Source: Flavobacterium xueshanense (GTDB taxonomy: Bacteria > Bacteroidota > Bacteroidia > Flavobacteriales > Flavobacteriaceae). From it: DNA of 64,000 bases. Shown in pieces: positions 27,715-37,450 of this stretch (within the stretch, counting starts at the first letter, position 1; each line of letters begins with the position of its first letter). A program made the position numbers and the translations under genes. A model generated the notes under the pieces. It made no database searches, was not told where the DNA came from, and worked only from the letters and a program-made list of their open reading frames with translations. Location of the stretch: contig NZ_FONQ01000002.1 in assembly GCF_900112975.1 (NCBI RefSeq), positions 62,001-126,000 of the forward strand, given 5' to 3'.

Positions 27715-28311
27715 ATGAAAGAAAAAATTATAAATAAAGCAAAAGATATGTTTTTGAAACTAGGTTTCAAAAGCATCACTATGGATGATATTGCTGGTGA
27801 AATGTGTATTTCAAAAAAAACAATTTATAAATATTTTGCCAACAAAGAATTGTTGATACAAGAAAGCACACAAGTGCTTCACAAGGAAGTTCATGAAATT
27901 ATCACCGAAATTATTTCTAGAAACTACAATGCTATTGAGGAAAACTTCCAGATTAGGAAAATGTTTGCCGATATGTTTAAATCAACTGATACTTCCCCAA
28001 TTTATCAACTGAAGAAACATTATCCGGAAGTTTACGAAACGGTTTTAGAGTATCAAGTTCAAGAATGTGAAAGCTGTTTCAAGCAAAATATCGAAAAAGG
28101 AATTGCTCAGGGCTTGTACAGAAAAAACCTAAATATTGAAGCCTACATCAAACTTTATTATGCATTGATTTTTAGCATAAACGAAAACACCCGCTCTGAA
28201 AGAGAGGCTTTTGCACTAGAAATGGAGGCTTTAGAATACCACACTCGAGCAATGGCAACAGAAAAAGGAATTGCCGAACTAGAAAAAAACTTACTTAATC
28301 CAATTACATAA
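27715..28311 (+). CDS. TetR/AcrR-family transcriptional regulator
   Basis: A 198-residue regulator with an N-terminal helix-turn-helix of TetR type (KAKDMFLKLGFKSITMDDIA, then EMCISKKTIYKYFANKELL) and a helical C-terminal ligand domain. It heads an efflux operon: the TolC gene begins two bases after its stop. It probably represses its own promoter and that of yceI through the shared palindrome. The ligand is unknown. Confidence 0.93.
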   Translation: MKEKIINKAKDMFLKLGFKSITMDDIAGEMCISKKTIYKYFANKELLIQESTQVLHKEVHEIITEIISRNYNAIEENFQIRKMFADMFKSTDTSPIYQLKKHYPEVYETVLEYQVQECESCFKQNIEKGIAQGLYRKNLNIEAYIKLYYALIFSINENTRSEREAFALEMEALEYHTRAMATEKGIAELEKNLLNPIT

Positions 28312-28313
28312 TA

Positions 28314-29654
28314 ATGAAAAAAACAGTTCTATTAATAATTTTGACATTTGCGCTTGGTGCCAATGCACAAAATGTAAAATCGCTTACACTGAAAGAAGCT
28401 ATCAATTACGCTTTAGAGAATAAAGCCGATGCTAAAAAAGCAAAACTGAAAGTGGAAAACAGCGAATACCAAATTCAGGAAGTACGCTCCAGAGCTTTAC
28501 CACAAATTTCAGCTAACGGTAATCTGACTTACAACCCTGTTTTACAGACAACTGTAATTGATGGAGCAAATTTTGGTCAACCAGGAAGTACTATTCAAGC
28601 TAATTTTGGTCAAAAATGGATTTCAACTGCTGGCGTTTCTGTGACACAAGCGTTATTTGACCAATCCGTTTTTACCGGCTTGAAAGCAGCGAAATCTACC
28701 AGAGAATTTTATCAAATCAATGAACAACTAACCGAAGAACAAGTAATTGAGCGCGTGGCCAATAATTATTATCAGGTGTATGTGCAAAGACAAAAACTTA
28801 CAGTCATTGATAGTACATATAAAAATACTACCAAAGTAAGAAACATAATTAAAGGACAATTTGACAACGGATTAGCTAAAAAAATTGATTTGGATCGAAT
28901 TTTAGTTAAAATTTCAAACATCAATACGCAACGCCAACAAGTGTTGAACGCAGTCCAAATCCAAGAAAACGCGTTGAAATTCTACATGGGAATGCCAATA
29001 GAAACTCAAATCGTGATTCCTAATACTGCTTTCGAAGTGAGTCCGCAATCATTGTCTGAAGTTCCGAACACGTCAAACAGAACAGAATATTTGCTTTTGA
29101 AAAAACAAGAACAATTGTTGACTTATCAAAAAAAGGCTGTTGAAGCTGGTTATTACCCAACAGTATCATTGAGCGCCGGGTACAATTATATTGGTCAAGG
29201 TCCTGTAATGCCTATTGGAGGAAAACCGGCTGATGGCGTATATTGGTCAGATTTCTCCTCAATTGGTTTAAATTTAAAAGTGCCTATTTTTACTGGATTT
29301 GGTACCCGTGCTAAAGTAAGACAAGCTGATATCGATTTACAATCCATAAAAGAAGATCTAAACGATACAAAATTATCCCTTGACCTGGCTTTCGCCAATG
29401 CAAAAACTCAAATCGACAATAGCCTAACTATCATTAACAATCAAAGAGAAAATGCGCAATTAGCCAAAGAGGTTTTAGATAACACCAGAAACAATTACAT
29501 TCAAGGATTAGCTTCTTTAACTGATTTATTAGATGCTGAAAACTCATTGACTGAAGCGCAAAACAACTACACATCAGCCATATTAGACTATAAGCTGGCA
29601 GAAATACAATTAATCAAATCAAAAGGAGAATTAAAATCACTTATAAATAACTAA
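28314..29654 (+). CDS. TolC-family outer-membrane efflux protein
   Basis: A 446-residue outer-membrane channel of a tripartite pump. It has a signal peptide (MKKTVLLIILTFALGANAQ) and two repeats of long helices typical of TolC (LTLKEAINYALENKADAKKA; ANAQTQ-like DLAFANAKTQIDNS), with a terminal LLDAENSLTEAQNNYTSAIL block. It starts two bases after tetR and is followed after five bases by the adaptor gene, so translation is probably coupled. Confidence 0.93.
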   Translation: MKKTVLLIILTFALGANAQNVKSLTLKEAINYALENKADAKKAKLKVENSEYQIQEVRSRALPQISANGNLTYNPVLQTTVIDGANFGQPGSTIQANFGQKWISTAGVSVTQALFDQSVFTGLKAAKSTREFYQINEQLTEEQVIERVANNYYQVYVQRQKLTVIDSTYKNTTKVRNIIKGQFDNGLAKKIDLDRILVKISNINTQRQQVLNAVQIQENALKFYMGMPIETQIVIPNTAFEVSPQSLSEVPNTSNRTEYLLLKKQEQLLTYQKKAVEAGYYPTVSLSAGYNYIGQGPVMPIGGKPADGVYWSDFSSIGLNLKVPIFTGFGTRAKVRQADIDLQSIKEDLNDTKLSLDLAFANAKTQIDNSLTIINNQRENAQLAKEVLDNTRNNYIQGLASLTDLLDAENSLTEAQNNYTSAILDYKLAEIQLIKSKGELKSLINN

Positions 29655-29659
29655 AAAAA

Positions 29660-30721
29660 ATGAAAAAAAACATACTAATCGTTGTAGCAATCGTAGCCAC
29701 TTTAGGCGTGATCGGATATGTATTGATGAATAACAAAAAAGAAAACGAAGCTAAAACTGCTATTGTCGCAGAGAAAAATGCCAGAATTTCTGTTAAAGTT
29801 GCAACGGTAAAAACTGAAGAAGTTTCGCTCGATTTCTCTGCCAATGGAAATTTCGCACCACTACAAGAATTAAGTTTTTCTGCTGAGAAATCAGGAAGAG
29901 TAGTTCGCGTTTTAGTTGATGAAGGCGACAAAGTGCGCATTGGTCAAACGTTAGCAATTGTAAGAAGCGAACAAATTACGGCTGACTTACAAACGGCACA
30001 AGCTTCTTATCAAAATGCTTTGACCGATTACGGTCGTTTTGAAAATGCTTTTAAAACGGGTGGTGTCACAAAACAACAATTAGACCAAGCGAAATTGAAT
30101 TTAGTAACTTCAAAATCAAGATTGCAACAAGCGAAAGTAAATATTGGTGATACCAATATCAAGGCGACAATAAACGGAATTGTAAACAAGAAATATATTG
30201 AACCGGGATCTGTTCTTGGTGCCGGAACACAAATGTTTGACATTGTAAATGTTTCAAAATTGAAATTGAAAGTCAACGTCAATGAAAATCAGGTTGCAGG
30301 TTTAAAATTAGGCAATACGATTACCGTAAAAGCAAGCGTGTATCCTGATGCTACCTTCTCCGGAAAAATTTCGTTCATCGCTCCAAAAGCGGACGCAAGT
30401 TTGAACTTTCCGGTAGAAATAGAAATTGCTAATAATGCTGCAAATGATTTGAAAGCCGGTATGTACGGAACTGCCGAATTTTCTGCAAATCAAGGAAAAA
30501 AATCTTTGATGATCGTTCCTAGAAATGCTTTTGTAGGAAGTGTGAGCAGCAATGAAATATTTGTAATCGAAAACGGAACTGCTAAACTGAAAACGGTTAC
30601 AGCCGGAAGAATTCTTGGTGATAAAGTAGAAATTTTAAACGGGCTTTCAGAAGGCGAAACTGTAATTGTTACCGGTCAAATCAACCTTCAGGACGGATCT
30701 AAAGTGGATGTTATAAAATAA
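29660..30721 (+). CDS. RND efflux periplasmic adaptor (membrane fusion protein)
   Basis: A 353-residue adaptor linking the RND pump to the outer-membrane channel. It has one N-terminal membrane anchor (ILIVVAIVATLGVIGYVLM), a lipoyl-like half-motif (SAEKSGRVVRVLVDEGDKVR), a coiled-coil hairpin (QTAQASYQNALTDYGRFENA), the second lipoyl half (IKATINGIVNKKYIEPGSV) and a beta-barrel with GMYGTAEF. The third gene of the tetR operon. Confidence 0.94.
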   Translation: MKKNILIVVAIVATLGVIGYVLMNNKKENEAKTAIVAEKNARISVKVATVKTEEVSLDFSANGNFAPLQELSFSAEKSGRVVRVLVDEGDKVRIGQTLAIVRSEQITADLQTAQASYQNALTDYGRFENAFKTGGVTKQQLDQAKLNLVTSKSRLQQAKVNIGDTNIKATINGIVNKKYIEPGSVLGAGTQMFDIVNVSKLKLKVNVNENQVAGLKLGNTITVKASVYPDATFSGKISFIAPKADASLNFPVEIEIANNAANDLKAGMYGTAEFSANQGKKSLMIVPRNAFVGSVSSNEIFVIENGTAKLKTVTAGRILGDKVEILNGLSEGETVIVTGQINLQDGSKVDVIK

Positions 30722-30745
30722 GTCGAAAAGTCGAAAGTCTTAAAG
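30721..30745. repeat. Short periodic AGTC repeat between adaptor and pump genes
   Basis: AGTCGAAAAGTCGAAAGTC and following TTAAAG show the unit AGTC(n3-4)A repeated three times. Similar tracts occur at 45770-45798 and 56684-56716, each in an intergenic gap. The remaining 68-base gap holds no gene. Confidence 0.5.
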
Positions 30746-30789
30746 AAATCGCTTCAAGCCTAAAGCTTTCAGACACAAAATATAAATAT

Positions 30790-33700
30790 ATGAAATTAGC
30801 AGAAATATCCATAAAACGTCCTTCATTAGTCATCGTACTATTTACGATACTAACTTTAGGAGGACTGTTCAGTTACAGCCAATTGGGCTACGAATTAATT
30901 CCAAAATTCGAAACCAATGTAATTACTGTTGCCACTATCTACCCTGGAGCGTCTCCAAGTGAAATAGAAAACACGGTAACAAAAAAAATTGAAGATGCCG
31001 TTGCTTCATTAGAAAACATCAAAAAATTAGATTCTAAATCATACGAAAGTTTGTCTACGGTTTCTATCACTTTGAATTCCGGTGCCAATGTTGACATTTC
31101 AATGAATGATGCGCAACGAAAAATAAACTCCATCATCAGCGAATTGCCGGACGATGCTGAAGCGCCTTCTTTGACTAAATTCTCCCTAAGCGATTTACCA
31201 ATTATGACTATTGGTGCCAACGGAAAAATGGATGAAGCCGCTTTTTATGACTTAATAGATAAAAAAATAGCTCCTGTACTTTCTCGTGTAGCCGGTGTGG
31301 CGCAAGTAAATATCATTGGTGGACAGGAAAGAGAAATTCAAGTCAATCTTGATGCAGTAAAAATGCAAGGATACGGACTTTCTGTTCCGCAGGTACAACA
31401 AAATATTTTAACTTCCAATCTTGACTTTCCAACAGGAAATATTCAAACAAGAGAACAAAAAATCTTAATTCGTTTAGCTGGAAAATACAAAAATGTTGAA
31501 GAACTAAAAAACTTGGTAGTGTCCTCAAAAAACGGAATTCAAGTTCGTTTAGGCGATATTGCTGATGTTCAGGATACGCAAAAAATCACTGAAAAAATAG
31601 CCCGTGTCGATCAAAAAAGTGCGATTATTTTACAAATTGTAAAACAATCTGATGCAAATGCAGTTGCTGTAAGTGAGGAATTATTAAAAGCAATTACTGC
31701 TCTTGAAAACGATTATAAAACCACTCAACTTAAGCTGGAAGTTGCAAAAGACAGTACGGTTTTCACACTGGAAGCAGCTGACTCTGTAGTACACGATTTG
31801 CTGATAGCAGTGTTCTTGGTGGCTTTTGTAATGTTGTTTTTCTTGCATAGTATTAGAAATTCATTGATTGTAATGGTTTCTATACCTGCTTCATTGATTG
31901 CAACTTTTATTGGAATATACTTATTGGGTTACACGCTGAATTTAATGAGTTTACTGGGATTATCACTTGTTGTTGGTATTCTTGTGGATGATGCAATTGT
32001 GGTTTTGGAAAACATTTACCGACACATGGAAATGGGAAAAAGCCGAATTCGAGCTTCCTATGATGGAACCGCAGAAATTGGCGGGACAGTAACCTCAATC
32101 ACATTAGTAATCGTTGTTGTGTTTTTACCAATTGCAATGAGCTCCGGATTGGTTTCTAATATTATTACACAATTTTGTGTGACCGTAATTATATCAACGT
32201 TGTTCTCTTTGTTGGCTTCCTTTACCATTATTCCTTGGTTATCTTCCCGTTACGGAAAATTAGAACATATTGAGGGTAAAAATGTTTTTGGAAGAGTTAT
32301 TCTTGGATTTGAAAGTTACTTAACCCGATTTATCAACTGGATTTCTGGTTTATTGACTTGGTGTTTGGACCATTACAAAACTACTCTGGCAATTGTTCTG
32401 TTCATTTTCTTTAGTTCTATCGCGCTTGTGCCGGCAGGATTTATTGGTGGAGAATTTTTTGCCGCATCAGATAGTGGTGAGTTTTTAGTTCAAATTGAAA
32501 TGCCAAAAGACGCTTCATTGGAACAAACCAATTTCATGACTCAAAAAGCAGAAGCTTTCTTGGAAAAAGAAGAATATGTGAAAAGTCAAATTACAACCGT
32601 GGGTCAAACCAGTGAAGGTTTAGGAGCATCACAAGCTACCGCATACAAATCAGAGATTGACGTCAAAATGATCGAGCAAAAAGACCGTTCTGATGAAGCC
32701 TCAGTATACGCTGCGAAAATAAAACGTAAACTGGAAAAAGTACTGGTTGGTGCAAAAGTAAAAACCGTCCCTGTGGGTCTTTTAGGAACTGCCGAAGACG
32801 CGACATTAGGATTAATCGTAACCGGTTCATCTCTTGAAAGCGCCATGGCTTTCGCCAAAAAAGCCGAAGCTGAATTGTATAAAATTCCTGGTGCTACAGA
32901 AATTAGATTATCTGTAGAAGATGGAAACCCAGAAATAAATGTACAAGTTGACAGAGATAAAATGGCGGCTTTGGGATTAAGTTTACAAACTGTAGGTATG
33001 ACCATGCAAACTGCGTACAGCGGAAACACTGACGGAAAATTCAGAGCTGGTGAATATGAATATGATATCAACATCAAATACAACGCTTTTGACAGAAAGA
33101 GTATTAATGATGTGAGCAACTTGATTTTCATTAATGAAAGAGGCGAACAAATCAAATTATCACAATTCGCCACTGTAAAAGAAGGTTCTGGACCCAGCCA
33201 GTTAGAACGTAGAGATAAAACGGCATCGGTTACGGTAAAAGGACAAAACGTAGGAGTTCCGGCAGGAACAATTGTCGCGCAATGGCAAGAAAAAATAGAC
33301 CAAATCAAGAAACCAACTGGTGTAAACTACATTTGGGGTGGAGATCAGGAAAACCAGTCCGAAGGTTTTGGAACATTAGGAATTGCTTTACTGGCCGCTA
33401 TTATCTTAGTTTACCTTGTAATGGTTGGATTGTACGACAGTTTTGCTCACCCGTTTGTGGTATTGTTTGCTATTCCGCTTTCGTTTATTGGAGCACTATT
33501 GGCTTTGGCTTTAACCAATAATACGCTGAATATCTTTACAATTCTAGGTCTGATTATGTTAATTGGTTTAGTATGTAAAAATGCGATTATGCTTGTGGAT
33601 TACACCAATCAGCGAAGAGCAGCTGGTGAAACTATAAGAACCGCATTGATTCAGGCGAATCATGCACGTCTTCGTCCAATTTTGATGACCACTATTGCGA

Positions 33701-33963
33701 TGGTATTTGGTATGGTGCCAATTGCACTTGCAAGTGGAGCCGGTGCGGAATGGAAAAATGGATTGGCGTGGGTTATTATCGGAGGATTGATTTCGTCCCT
33801 ATTTTTAACCTTAATTATTGTTCCGGTAATTTATGAAATCATGGAGAAATTAATTGCTAAATTCAGTAAAGGAGAAAAAGTTGATTACCAAGCTGAAATG
33901 GTTGCTGATTATAACCATATTGAACTAAGTGAGGATGGTTTTAATCCAAAACATACCGTTTAA
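30790..33963 (+). CDS. RND efflux pump permease (AcrB/HAE1 type)
   Basis: A 1057-residue proton-driven drug efflux transporter. It starts with the usual ISIKRPSLVIVLFTILTLGG and shows 12 membrane segments in two halves, the proton-relay aspartates in GILVDDAIVVLENIYRHME, and the second half FTILGLIMLIGLVCKNAIML. Porter domains carry IYPGASPSEIENTVTKKIED. It is the last gene of the TetR-controlled operon and is closed by an 18-base-pair terminator. Substrate unknown. Confidence 0.95.
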   Translation: MKLAEISIKRPSLVIVLFTILTLGGLFSYSQLGYELIPKFETNVITVATIYPGASPSEIENTVTKKIEDAVASLENIKKLDSKSYESLSTVSITLNSGANVDISMNDAQRKINSIISELPDDAEAPSLTKFSLSDLPIMTIGANGKMDEAAFYDLIDKKIAPVLSRVAGVAQVNIIGGQEREIQVNLDAVKMQGYGLSVPQVQQNILTSNLDFPTGNIQTREQKILIRLAGKYKNVEELKNLVVSSKNGIQVRLGDIADVQDTQKITEKIARVDQKSAIILQIVKQSDANAVAVSEELLKAITALENDYKTTQLKLEVAKDSTVFTLEAADSVVHDLLIAVFLVAFVMLFFLHSIRNSLIVMVSIPASLIATFIGIYLLGYTLNLMSLLGLSLVVGILVDDAIVVLENIYRHMEMGKSRIRASYDGTAEIGGTVTSITLVIVVVFLPIAMSSGLVSNIITQFCVTVIISTLFSLLASFTIIPWLSSRYGKLEHIEGKNVFGRVILGFESYLTRFINWISGLLTWCLDHYKTTLAIVLFIFFSSIALVPAGFIGGEFFAASDSGEFLVQIEMPKDASLEQTNFMTQKAEAFLEKEEYVKSQITTVGQTSEGLGASQATAYKSEIDVKMIEQKDRSDEASVYAAKIKRKLEKVLVGAKVKTVPVGLLGTAEDATLGLIVTGSSLESAMAFAKKAEAELYKIPGATEIRLSVEDGNPEINVQVDRDKMAALGLSLQTVGMTMQTAYSGNTDGKFRAGEYEYDINIKYNAFDRKSINDVSNLIFINERGEQIKLSQFATVKEGSGPSQLERRDKTASVTVKGQNVGVPAGTIVAQWQEKIDQIKKPTGVNYIWGGDQENQSEGFGTLGIALLAAIILVYLVMVGLYDSFAHPFVVLFAIPLSFIGALLALALTNNTLNIFTILGLIMLIGLVCKNAIMLVDYTNQRRAAGETIRTALIQANHARLRPILMTTIAMVFGMVPIALASGAGAEWKNGLAWVIIGGLISSLFLTLIIVPVIYEIMEKLIAKFSKGEKVDYQAEMVADYNHIELSEDGFNPKHTV

Positions 33964-33982
33964 ACAGTAATCAATTTAAAAT

Positions 33983-34021
33983 AAAACAAGGGCTTCCAAT
34001 AGTATTGGAAGCCCTTGTTTT
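33983..34021 (+). terminator. Terminator of the efflux operon
   Basis: An 18-base perfect stem (33983-34000 with 34004-34021) with loop AGT and a T-run on the plus strand, 20 bases past the permease stop. Confidence 0.95.
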
Positions 34022-34053
34022 TAATGGTATTTAATTAAAAGCAAAAGATTTAA

Positions 34054-34260
34054 CTAAAACTTCTTACTCACATCTATCCCAATTCTCCAAATGATCAATT
34101 GGTTTTCTTTGATGCCTTTTATCGGAGCATAATTGGAATTTTCAGGCATGAGATAAAAACAATCTTTCTCGACTTGCCCACGTTTTACGGTAAATTTTCC
34201 TTCAATAACACAAATCGCCACTTAATTGTTTTTCGGTTCCAAACTTCTTTTCGCACTCAG
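34054..34260 (-). pseudogene. Remnant of a UmuD-like S24 peptidase gene
   Basis: On the minus strand one frame reads LSAKRSLEPKNN, an in-frame TAA (34224-34222), then VAICVIEGKFTVKRGQVEKD, CFYLMPENSNYAPIKGIKEN and QLIIWRIGIDVSKKF before a stop. This matches the C-terminal half of UmuD-type proteins, with the catalytic-type Lys in FTVKR and the conserved LMPEN-x-Y-x-PI and IIWRIG strands. The N-terminal half with the catalytic Ser is not found, and no umuC lies nearby. The 694-base gap between the pump and the next gene holds this remnant, the terminator and otherwise nothing convincing. Confidence 0.75.
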
Positions 34261-34657
34261 AACATAGTTGTCATTGCTCCCATAGCAGTACTGATATTTC
34301 CTATAACTACTGTAAAAAGTAACCAACGGATTTTCACTAAGTTTTTTGATCAAATTAATGATGGCTATTTTAATAGCGTTATTGCATTGCTAACACCCCA
34401 AAAAAAACGTATCAAATCCAACAGAAAACATGTTAAAAAATCTTAACATTTGCCTTTGAATAAAATTATTTTTCGCTATTTTTAAAATATAAAGTACTGT
34501 ATTTAAACGTTTTAAATTTAAAAAGAAATCTTCAATTTAAAAACACAACATCTTGATTCAAAAGTTTGGCATACTACTTGGATATTGCTTATCAAATAAA
34601 ACAAAAAAGCGAAAGCCGAAAAGCTCAAGAGTAGGCAAAATTCAAAATAGATGTATC

Positions 34658-35332
34658 ATGAAAAAAATTACCTTTTTAGTAGCTAGTATCTTCGTATTTG
34701 GAGGTAATGTAGCGACAGCCACAGAAAAAATAGATTTTTCTGTAGAAAGAAGATCTGCAGTAGATTTTAGAGATGCCGACCCGATTGTGTTCATAGAAAG
34801 AGGAATTGAGTTCTTCGTGTTTCATGACGGACAATTTGATTTTAATACACGTCCTTCAATCAGTTCAAATGACGGTATGTATTATAAAATGGGTAAAAAA
34901 AACGGTTTCAATACAACATACGGTGCGCCCTCAAATAGCAGGAACGGAAATTATGGCGTAAAAGTAGAACACGACAATTTGGGCAGAGTAAGACGTATTG
35001 GAAATGTGTTTATCAACTATGACTCAAATGATAGAATAAAACGAGTAGGTTCTGTCTACATGACATACAACCGTTATGCGTTGGAACAAGTAGGCGGATT
35101 ACAAATTATCTACAACCGTCGTGGTCAAATTGTTGATATGGTTGGAACTGTAAAAGGTGGCAGAGGATATCAATATGCCCAAAACAACAGTTACGACAAC
35201 GATTATGATTATGATCATAACCAAAACTCCAATGATCAAGAGCACTACTATTATAAAAACAATGGTACGAAAGCCAAAATTGAAGACACTAAAGTATCCA
35301 ATAATACTGCAATTGTAATAAACAGAAGATGA
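34658..35332 (+). CDS. Secreted hypothetical protein of Flavobacteriaceae
   Basis: About 224 residues from the ATG at 34658, chosen because a signal peptide (MKKITFLVASIFVFGGNVATA) starts there; 35 upstream codons in frame look non-coding. The mature part begins with RDADPIVFIERGIEFFVFHD and DGQFDFNTRP, then imperfect repeats of a strand unit (LGRVRRIGNVFINYDSNDRI; IKRVGSVYMTYNRYALEQVG; GGLQIIYNRRGQIVDMVGTV) and an Asn/Asp/Tyr-rich tail. I do not recognise a named domain. Likely periplasmic or surface-exposed. Confidence 0.75.
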   Translation: MKKITFLVASIFVFGGNVATATEKIDFSVERRSAVDFRDADPIVFIERGIEFFVFHDGQFDFNTRPSISSNDGMYYKMGKKNGFNTTYGAPSNSRNGNYGVKVEHDNLGRVRRIGNVFINYDSNDRIKRVGSVYMTYNRYALEQVGGLQIIYNRRGQIVDMVGTVKGGRGYQYAQNNSYDNDYDYDHNQNSNDQEHYYYKNNGTKAKIEDTKVSNNTAIVINRR

Positions 35333-35413
35333 TTGTTTGGTTTGGATGATTGGTTTGAAAAATCCCGTTGGTATTCGTATCAGCGGATTTTTTGTTTGAA
35401 CAATTGAGAACTA

Positions 35414-36397
35414 CTAAAGATTCCCAATAATCTTGTCCATAACCCAGCTTGTATGCGATCCTGTTAAACCCGTGGAAGGATGCTTACTATTCCCCAAAAG
35501 GTCTTCTCGCATTTGCTTTACATGATACATCTGAATATTTTCAGGATGTTCAATAAATAATTCCGTTTGCCCCAGTTCGTTAGAAAGCAGTATCGGTTCA
35601 TTTTCAAATACAGAAAACGTTATTTTTCCTTTGCTCCCAAAAATCTCCACTTTATCTTCCCGTTCATAGCAACCAAAATTCCAACTTCCAGAACCCGTAA
35701 TTCCAGAGTCATGAACCCAGCACGCAGTCACGGCATCTTTAGCAGAATACAATCCTTGCTGATTGAGACTAAAACCAGAAACCTCTTTTATATTTCCTAA
35801 AAAATGAATAAACAAATCCAGCCCATGACTCGCTAAATCATCAAAATAACCGCCTGTAGCAATAGCGGCATCGGTTCGCCAATTATAATCTCCGGATACA
35901 TCTGTAGAATTTGCCGGTTTACTCAAATGCCATCTTATGTGTCTGATTTCACCAATGCTATTGGTATCAAGCCAAGTTTTAATCTGTTCAAAACGAGGTA
36001 AAGTACGTCTGTAATAAGCAACAAACAAAGGAATGTTTTTTGTGGCAAAAGCATTATGAATTGCTAGACAATCTTTATAGTTTGGCGCCAAAGGTTTTTC
36101 GATACAGCATATTTTTCCGGCTGCTGCTACCTTGAGTCCGTAAAATTTATGGACATCCGGAGGCGTGGCAATGTAAATCGCATCGATTTCAGGATCATCA
36201 ATCAAATCATCAGCATTGGTGTAATACGTACTTATTCCGTGTCTTTTAGCATAATCTGCGGCTTTTACCGCATCTCTTCGCATTACTGCTACCACCTCAA
36301 AGCCATCCGTTTTCTGGTATGCAGGACCACTTTTCAGTTCGGTAACAGCACCACATCCCAATATTCCCCAACGAATTACTCCTGTACGTTCACTCAT
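35414..36397 (-). CDS. Gfo/Idh/MocA-family oxidoreductase
   Basis: NAD(P)-dependent dehydrogenase of the Gfo/Idh/MocA family, about 327 residues from the ATG at 36397. The N-terminal Rossmann fold begins IRWGILGCGAVTELKSGPAY; the conserved EKP motif is in CCIEKPLAPNY, and the C-terminal substrate domain has GGYFDDLASHGLDLFIHFLG with the usual D-x3-H. An upstream in-frame ATG at 36475 would add 26 residues that do not fit the family. Substrate, probably a sugar or cyclitol, is unknown. Confidence 0.9.
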   Translation of the reverse strand: MSERTGVIRWGILGCGAVTELKSGPAYQKTDGFEVVAVMRRDAVKAADYAKRHGISTYYTNADDLIDDPEIDAIYIATPPDVHKFYGLKVAAAGKICCIEKPLAPNYKDCLAIHNAFATKNIPLFVAYYRRTLPRFEQIKTWLDTNSIGEIRHIRWHLSKPANSTDVSGDYNWRTDAAIATGGYFDDLASHGLDLFIHFLGNIKEVSGFSLNQQGLYSAKDAVTACWVHDSGITGSGSWNFGCYEREDKVEIFGSKGKITFSVFENEPILLSNELGQTELFIEHPENIQMYHVKQMREDLLGNSKHPSTGLTGSHTSWVMDKIIGNL

Positions 36398-36538
36398 AAT
36401 AAATAATTTTTCATTACTTCTGACGATTGTGCGCGACTGTAAATGTTTCGCAAAATAATTAAACCATTCAGACATTGAGTTTCATTTAGATATAACGCTT
36501 CATGGAACTTAGTTTCTGAATGGTTTGAAATTTTATTT

Positions 36539-37255
36539 TTAATCACATCCATCGATTCCACAACTCTTGCCATCAGTAGCTTTCAATACTGTAAGCTTTG
36601 AAACAAATTTGCCTTCTTCCCATACTTTTTCCAATGTATTCACAAATGTTTCTACATGTTGAGCCCCAGAAACGGAATATTTGTTATCGAAAACAAAAAA
36701 AGGAACCCCTTGAACACCGATCGCTTGCGCCTCTTTAATGTCCTCTTGCACTTCATTTGCGTAGGCATCAGAATTTAGCACTTCATCAATAGCTTCGGCA
36801 TTTAGTCCTGCCACCAGTCCTAACGCTTTCAAAGTATTCAAATCATTAACGTTCTTACCATCGGTCAAATAGGCTTTAAACAATAATTCTTCTAAGTCAT
36901 TGGCCAGATTGTGTTTTTTAGCCAAATGCAACAGTCGGTGCGCATTCAAAGAATTGGCCAAAATAGATTTCTCGAAATGAAAATCCAATCCTGAATTTTT
37001 AGCATTTTCGGTCATACTGTCCAGCATATTTTGAGCCCAATCACTATCTTTTCTGTATTTTTCTGCCAGATGTTCTACCATATTATTCTCCGGAGACGCT
37101 ATGAAACCGGCGTCTAACTGAAAACTTTTCCATTCAATTTCAACAGCATCTTTATGTTCAAAGAGCGCTAAAGCACCTTCTATCCTCCTTTTTCCTATGT
37201 AACAATATGGACACATAATATCCGACCAGATTTGTATTTTTAATGTATTTCCCAT
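36539..37255 (-). CDS. DsbA-family oxidoreductase, FrnE-like
   Basis: A 238-residue thioredoxin-fold protein with the redox motif C-P-Y-C in IWSDIMCPYCYIGKRRIEGA, a helical insertion, and the cis-proline segment IGVQGVPFFVFDNKYSVSGA. It lacks a signal peptide and so resembles the cytosolic FrnE group rather than periplasmic DsbA. It ends with an extra Cys pair (KSCGIDGCD). Substrate unknown. Confidence 0.9.
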   Translation of the reverse strand: MGNTLKIQIWSDIMCPYCYIGKRRIEGALALFEHKDAVEIEWKSFQLDAGFIASPENNMVEHLAEKYRKDSDWAQNMLDSMTENAKNSGLDFHFEKSILANSLNAHRLLHLAKKHNLANDLEELLFKAYLTDGKNVNDLNTLKALGLVAGLNAEAIDEVLNSDAYANEVQEDIKEAQAIGVQGVPFFVFDNKYSVSGAQHVETFVNTLEKVWEEGKFVSKLTVLKATDGKSCGIDGCD

Positions 37256-37398
37256 GTTTTTAAATTTAGTAAAAGATTAAATCATTTGTATACAAAAATA
37301 ATCAATTCAGTTTTGAGATTTTTGAGTTTTAATATTTAATTATATATAACTGAATAGTAAATATTTATTTGAATCACAAAAGCGCTTTTAAACCAAAA

Positions 37399-37426
37399 AA
37401 ACCACCAAAATTGCTTTTGATGGTTT
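37399..37426 (-). terminator. Terminator of the nuo operon
   Basis: On the minus strand AAACCATCAAAA pairs with TTTTGGTGGTTT (12 pairs, one G-U) around a 4-base loop, followed by TTTT. It lies 25 bases past the nuoN stop. Confidence 0.8.
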
Positions 37427-37450
37427 CCGATATATTTTTAAAACTTTGGT

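Noticed and set aside
32604-33308. 234-codon minus-strand frame within the RND permease gene
   Set aside because: Long but antisense to a clear transporter, with a Ser/Pro/Leu-rich composition typical of shadow frames.
34099-34446. 115-codon plus-strand open frame after the efflux operon
   Set aside because: It is antisense to the UmuD-like remnant, has an unnatural residue composition and no promoter, so it is a shadow.
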